DNA from: Distichodus sexfasciatus
Taxonomy: Eukaryota > Chordata > Actinopteri > Characiformes > Distichodontidae
Assembly: GCA_032718565.1 (NCBI GenBank)
Contig: JAVGVS010000040.1
Coordinates: forward strand, 3,046,027-3,110,026
Reading direction: 5' to 3'
DNA length: 64,000 nucleotides
The position numbers and the translations under genes are program-made. Shown in pieces: positions 59,725-64,000 of the stretch (the first letter of the stretch is position 1; every line of letters begins with the position of its first letter). Under the pieces are notes generated by a model, which was given only the letters and a program-made list of their open reading frames with translations, was not told where the DNA came from and did not search any database.

Positions 59725-60040
59725 AGGCAAGGCAAGGCAAATTTATTTATATAGCACATTTCATACACAGAGGTAATTCAAAGTGCTTTACATAAAAGGA
59801 AGTAGAATAATCATAAAAACAATAATAAAAACAATAATCATAAAAACAATAATCATAAAAACAATAATCATAAAAACAATGATCACAGCAAAATGATTTA
59901 AAAATTGATTTAAAATAAGTTCAAGACAGTTTAAAAACAGAATGCAATCAGTTCGGACGAAGCACAGTGCTCATTCAGTAAATGCACAGCTAAACAGATG
60001 AGTTTTGAGTCTAGATTTAAATGTAGCTAAAGTTTTAGAA
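59725..60040. mobile_element. LINE-type 3' end repeat
   Basis: GGCAAGGCAAGGCAAATTTA, TTTATATAGCACATTTCATA and AATTCAAAGTGCTTTACATA, then an (AATCATAAAAAC)n run at 59808-59880, then AACAGATGAGTTTTGAGTCT. This is a very common teleost retroelement tail. No reverse-transcriptase frame is present. Confidence 0.6.
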
Positions 60041-60925
60041 CATTTGATAGTCTTTTATATAGTCTTTTATCATTAATTAAAACACAAGTATCAAAGAAAT
60101 GGCATTACTGAAGAACATCAGTTAAACCAATTTCATTCCAGTTTCACAAGCTGTAGCCACAAGTTATTCCCTCTGCCAGCGTGTGATTTAGGAAGATGGA
60201 GCTCTTGCATCACTACACTATAGCATGTGTGTGTGAAAGAGAGAGCGTATGTAATAGATAACACAGTGAATAGAGGAGCGCATCTCCGTCATTCCAGCCA
60301 GCAGGTGTGTAAACTCCTCTGACGTTTTTACATAGTCATTTGTTCTTGTTTTCTTGCCAAATCACTCTAGCAAATCTGTTCATCCATTTCTTTTACCTCT
60401 AAACTATTTATGTGCAGGAAGGTTTTTCTCGAAATGTGTAAACAACCCATAGCGGCCCAGTGATTGCAGTAATGTTTGTGTTGATAGCTGCCCAACGCTG
60501 CCTCTTATCTCCGCAGTCGGCGGTTATTTTCTCCACCCACAGTGCCAAACTGTGTCTGGTGAAAAGAAAAAGCTCCCATGGCGTCATTCAGTGTCTATAC
60601 ACTCGTCTTTTAACATTGTAACGTGTTATGGATTTGCTCGATTTCTCCAGAAGACGAAAGGAACGCGGCAGATATGACCGTAAAACCAGACACCGTAGTT
60701 CTGTCCACACTTTCTTCAAGGTTAATCCATCTGTGAATGCACAGGCCAGATTATTTGAGAATAATACGACAGTAATAACACATCCACTGTCTCAGATCTC
60801 AGTTTGGGAAGACCTTCTGAAATCAAGTAAATCACTTATGATTGCCAAAGGCCTTAAAAATAAAATGTATGTCTTTTAAAGTAAATAAAAAAATAAGCCT
60901 TTGCCTTTTCACTTCGGCAGTTTGT
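60041..60925. other. No gene recognised
   Basis: An 83-codon frame at 60628-60879 lacks similarity to known proteins and splice context. I treat it as chance. Confidence 0.4.
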
Positions 60926-61057
60926 AGTACAAAGGTTAGGGAGTTGACCCTGTGATCGCTGGCGGAGGTACCACTGAGGTACTCATGAGCAAGGTACTTT
61001 TGGTTGTGGTGCACCGTGCGCTGTACTGTGCTTTGTTCACAATGACAAATAATCATT
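60926..61057 (+). mobile_element. SINE S1 with internal deletion
   Basis: Head remnant TAGTACAAAGGTTAGGG and GGTACCACTGAGGTACTCATG join directly to the TTTTGGTTGTGGTGCACC tail, so the B box and central body are deleted. Confidence 0.65.
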
Positions 61058-61394
61058 CCTATAAATTCTTTGGGGTTTGAAATCTCCCATTTGAGCGGTT
61101 TGAAGGTGAAGAACAATACTGAAGAATTCCCAGTAAAATATTTTGCATGAACATGCAGTAGAATTTCTTCGTCATTCATGGAATCAGAACAAATCACAAA
61201 TTAGAAAACATTAGTGAATAAGTGGATTTTAAGAACAAATTTCTTCTTTTGAGCAGTCTCATTATTCTCATTAGCTTGATTTCAGAAAGTACCTTTTAAT
61301 GTTTGCCTGTATGTCGGTTCTCTCTTGTTTATGTGTTGGTGTGGCCTGTGCACTTTACTGGTTAAATTAAATAACGGTCATTCCATTCTGCATG

Positions 61395-62043
61395 TGTGAC
61401 CCTCCACGGCAAAACCAGTCGCTTGTCGCAACGGAGGTTTCCGAGAAAAACGACCGTTTATGTTGCGTGGGTTAAATTTAGGATTTTTTGTTTTTAGTGT
61501 TTTGAAACAGTGGAAGGTCTATACTGTACTGTTGTGAATAAATTTGGCTGAAAAACTTACCCTTTCCATCCTAAAAACGTGACTTTCTTGAGGTGAGGAA
61601 TTCAATTCCAGCAGAATGTTAAAAGTTTCTGTTTTGACCGCTCTACTTCAATATTTACGCTAAATCCACTGGTTGACTAGCGTGAAGATATTTCTCCGGA
61701 ATCCATCTTCGTCTCCCGAGTTCAGTTAACCTAACACAGGAAGGCTATCCGTGTGGCTGTGAATGCAGCGTAGGCTACCGTAAATGCAAACGTAGCCGCG
61801 ACCGCACCAAGCGTCTGTGAGTGCTACGGCGATAGTCAACTTCAAAGACAGATTCCTCTGTTTCTCACTTGGCGTGACAGGAGAAACCCGACTCCTTTGA
61901 ATGTTGATATCTCAGTCATATGTCGTCCCATTCATTCCATATAGGTATCGTTTTGAAGCTTGATTTATGCCCTTTCATGAAAACACAATAACTCCATTTT
62001 GAAAATTTGCGACAAGCGACTGGTTTTGCCGTGGAGGGTCACA
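61395..62043 (+). mobile_element. Family T1 TIR element, copy 4, complete
   Basis: The best-preserved copy: both ends carry the inverted repeat beginning TGTGACCCTCCACGGCAAAA over about 37 bp. The body is the same as copies 1-3. It lies in intron 2 of the unkl-like gene. Confidence 0.85.
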
Positions 62044-62099
62044 TACAGGGAAACCTACAACCTGCAGTTACCCAGAATAATTTTACCTAATTACCACCA

Positions 62100-62300
62100 T
62101 CCTAGCCCCGGGTCGGCCGTAGGGTCTTTCTGTGTGGAGTTTGCATGCTCTCCCCATGTTGGCGTGGGTTCCCTCCGGGGGCTCCGGTTTCCTCCCACAG
62201 TCCAAAGGCATGCGATATAGGTTAATTGGCGACTCTCAATTGGCCCCATCGGGTGAGAGAGTGTGTGCTTACATATACTTTTACGATTGTAATGACATGC
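62100..62300 (+). mobile_element. DANA/Mermaid-like SINE, middle part
   Basis: GGGTCTTTCTGTGTGGAG, TTTGCATGCTCTCCCCATG, GGGTTCCCTCCGGGGGCTCC, TTTCCTCCCACAGTCCAAAG and TAATTGGCGACTCTCAATTG are in the family order. The tRNA head is reduced to GTCGGCCG. Confidence 0.7.
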
Positions 62301-62968
62301 TTTATGTGATTTTGATTGCCGCGTAAAGCTGACAGCTGGGAACCTTGATTTGCATTGTTTAATGTCACCATTGTTTTGGTGCAGAAGTGAAAGCAATTCA
62401 TTTCCATAAGCAGAAGTAAGCAGTGCAGCCGATAATGTGCTGATAATGTCCCTTTAATGACTCCACTTAATGCTCACCTGCAGCTCGCACTCGCAAGAGA
62501 ACTGTCCTGCATCTGTGGAATTCCACACTTTACTGTTCCCGGTGGGCTGAAGTGGGACTGTATATGTCTATTACGCAACATGTGCAGTTGTGCCCCAGTT
62601 TCAGTGTCCAGCTTTACGTGCAGGTGAACGACCCCAGGATGCGTTGAGATCTGGTCACTCAGAGTACTAGAATAGACTTTAAGCCGGTGCATGCTGGTCA
62701 AATGCCTTTTTTTTGGTTTCAGTCGCACCTTATAGGGACACAAAACCATCCGAGGGCAGCATAGGGGTTGACTGGTTATCGGTGTGGCCGCTATTCAGTG
62801 CTGATGTTTAGCATTTTTATGGTTATTGGTGTTGGTCTTTTTAAAAAAAAAAAAAAAAAAAACAGGACGCTGCTGAAATCAATACATTTAAAGATGTGCA
62901 ACTTTGGCTGTGATACAGAACTGTCTGAACCATGAGGTCATGGGTTCAAATCAGCACTACCTCTACTG
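62301..62968. other. No gene recognised
   Basis: Non-coding with a poly-A run at 62842-62861. Confidence 0.4.
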
Positions 62969-63043
62969 GGGCAGTTGGTAGCGTAACGGTTAGGGAGTTC
63001 GTCCTGTGATCGGAACGTCGCCGGTTCGAATCCCGGACCGCTG
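62969..63043 (+). mobile_element. SINE S1 head only, well-preserved tRNA-like boxes
   Basis: GGGGCAGTTGGTAGCGTAAC with GGTTAGGG (A box) and CGCCGGTTCGAATCCCGG (B box) are the cleanest in the window. Sequence stops after ACCGCTG, so the body is missing. Confidence 0.75.
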
Positions 63044-63464
63044 TCTGTTTGGTTAGACGTCACCAGTTTAGTTATCAGTGTTGAACATTTGATGTTCAGA
63101 GCCTGATGCAAAGTTTCATATTTAAACAGGTCAAAGAGCATTTAAATTAAGGTTTGTGTCGGAGCATTTTTGACAGCAATTTTTGTACTGGTTCAAAATA
63201 CAGGTCTTCGGTAGCACTGATTAGTAATGATCAGATTTGGTGTCAGCCACACGTTTCTAGTGCTCATGGTATATTTTTATGTGCGCGTGGAATAATTTTT
63301 AGCGTTCACCAGATTATCTCTCATGTATACAATTATTTTTTTGGTGTTCACGCCGACTGTGATTACTTTTAGGTGCATCCTCAGTTACTTTGTTCTTTTG
63401 TCTTAGGATAATGACACGGACGTTGTCAAAGCCTGCATACAAAATAGAGCTCAAACGAATAATT
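63044..63464. other. No gene recognised
   Basis: AT-rich non-coding DNA. Confidence 0.4.
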
Positions 63465-64000
63465 AGATTACAAATAGAGCTCAATAACTCGAATAATTCG
63501 ATTACAAAAAATGGTCGAGGCAATTTTTCTAGAATCGAAGCTTCGTTTAAGTCATTTAAATCGCTAGAGCATACGCTGCTTGTGTTTCACACGGACGCTT
63601 ATTAATGACGCACAATATTTTCAGCAGCGCGATCAAGGCGAGAATAGATCCCTCTGTATGTGAACGTATTTGTGAGATATTCCGTGCACAAAAACAGAAG
63701 TAAATGCATAAAAACGCATAAATGACATTTTTTGCGATGTAAACACACGCTGTTTGTAAGCGCCATTACTCGCTAAAACGCTCTGTTTCCGTCAAAACGT
63801 CCCCTTTATTACAGACAAAACGCATATTTTAGCTGATAAATAACCACAACAACCAGCGTTCCATTCACAATACAGCCATTTATTAAGATTTTCCCATCGA
63901 TTTTTAATTTTTAATTTTTTTTTTCCCCCCTCTTTCCTCTCCATAGTTCGTTCCCGAACGCACTGAACCCTTTATTGTGTCGCGGCTCCGAGCCGTGCGC
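63465..64000 (+). mobile_element. hAT-like repeat running off the right edge
   Basis: Matches 17870-18210 over several blocks (TTACAAAAAATGGTCGAGGC, TTTCACACGGACGCTTA, GTAAATGCATAAAAACGCAT, ACTCGCTA). Further right it matches 40262-40440 (TTATTACAGACAAAACGC, CAACCAGCGTTC). The end lies outside the window. Confidence 0.5.

Noticed and set aside
60628..60879. 83-codon frame in unkl-like intron 2, considered as exon 3 or a separate gene
   Set aside because: It does not continue the second CCCH finger expected after exon 2 and has no family signature.
62969..63043. Possible functional tRNA gene
   Set aside because: A and B boxes are good, but the sequence matches the head of the SINE found throughout the window and does not close an acceptor stem.

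Overview
The window is nuclear DNA of a ray-finned (teleost) fish. The coding genes are vertebrate and have spliced structures. Intergenic and intronic DNA is AT-rich and packed with tRNA-derived SINEs, hAT-type elements with 8-bp target duplications, palindromic MITEs and CA/TG microsatellites. The SINE types (a DANA/Mermaid-like one and one with an 'ending in countable-codon' style tail) resemble those of otophysan fishes, but I cannot name the species. Four protein-coding loci are supported; nearly everything else is repeat or unrecognised non-coding DNA.

Layout. 1-10.9 kb: a complete TIR transposon (2-1066), then a CpG-rich segment at 1.1-1.48 kb ending in a good splice donor (a plausible non-coding first exon of gpr146), then about 9 kb of repeat-rich putative intron. 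10.93-11.91 kb: the intronless coding exon of gpr146, an orphan class A GPCR. 12-37 kb: a gene-free repeat block with nested hAT elements, four near-identical copies (one more lies at 61.4 kb within the four) of a ~650-bp TIR family, at least a dozen SINEs, a 600-bp CA-rich array and long hairpins. 37.5-38.1 kb: probable non-coding exon 1 of gper1; 41.27-43.25 kb: its coding exon, encoding a 353-aa G-protein-coupled estrogen receptor, with upstream ORFs, one overlapping the start codon. 43.3-48.1 kb: SINEs and unassigned DNA. 48.1-52.3 kb, minus strand: a complete replacement histone H3.3 gene with canonical introns. 54.58 kb onward, plus strand: exons 1-2 of an unkempt family CCCH zinc-finger gene, most like unkl; the rest of that gene runs off the right edge.

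How the genes relate. gpr146 and gper1 lie in the same order and orientation as on human 7p22.3. The H3.3 and unkempt-family genes are divergent neighbours, as are H3F3B and UNK on human 17q25, but here the zinc-finger gene looks like UNKL (human 16p13.3). Linkage of 7p22 and 16p13.3 genes is ancestral for bony vertebrates, so this window looks like an ancestral block that kept an H3.3 copy beside unkl. The four genes have no shared pathway; their proximity is syntenic rather than functional. No viral gene, toxin gene, CRISPR array or prokaryotic system was seen.
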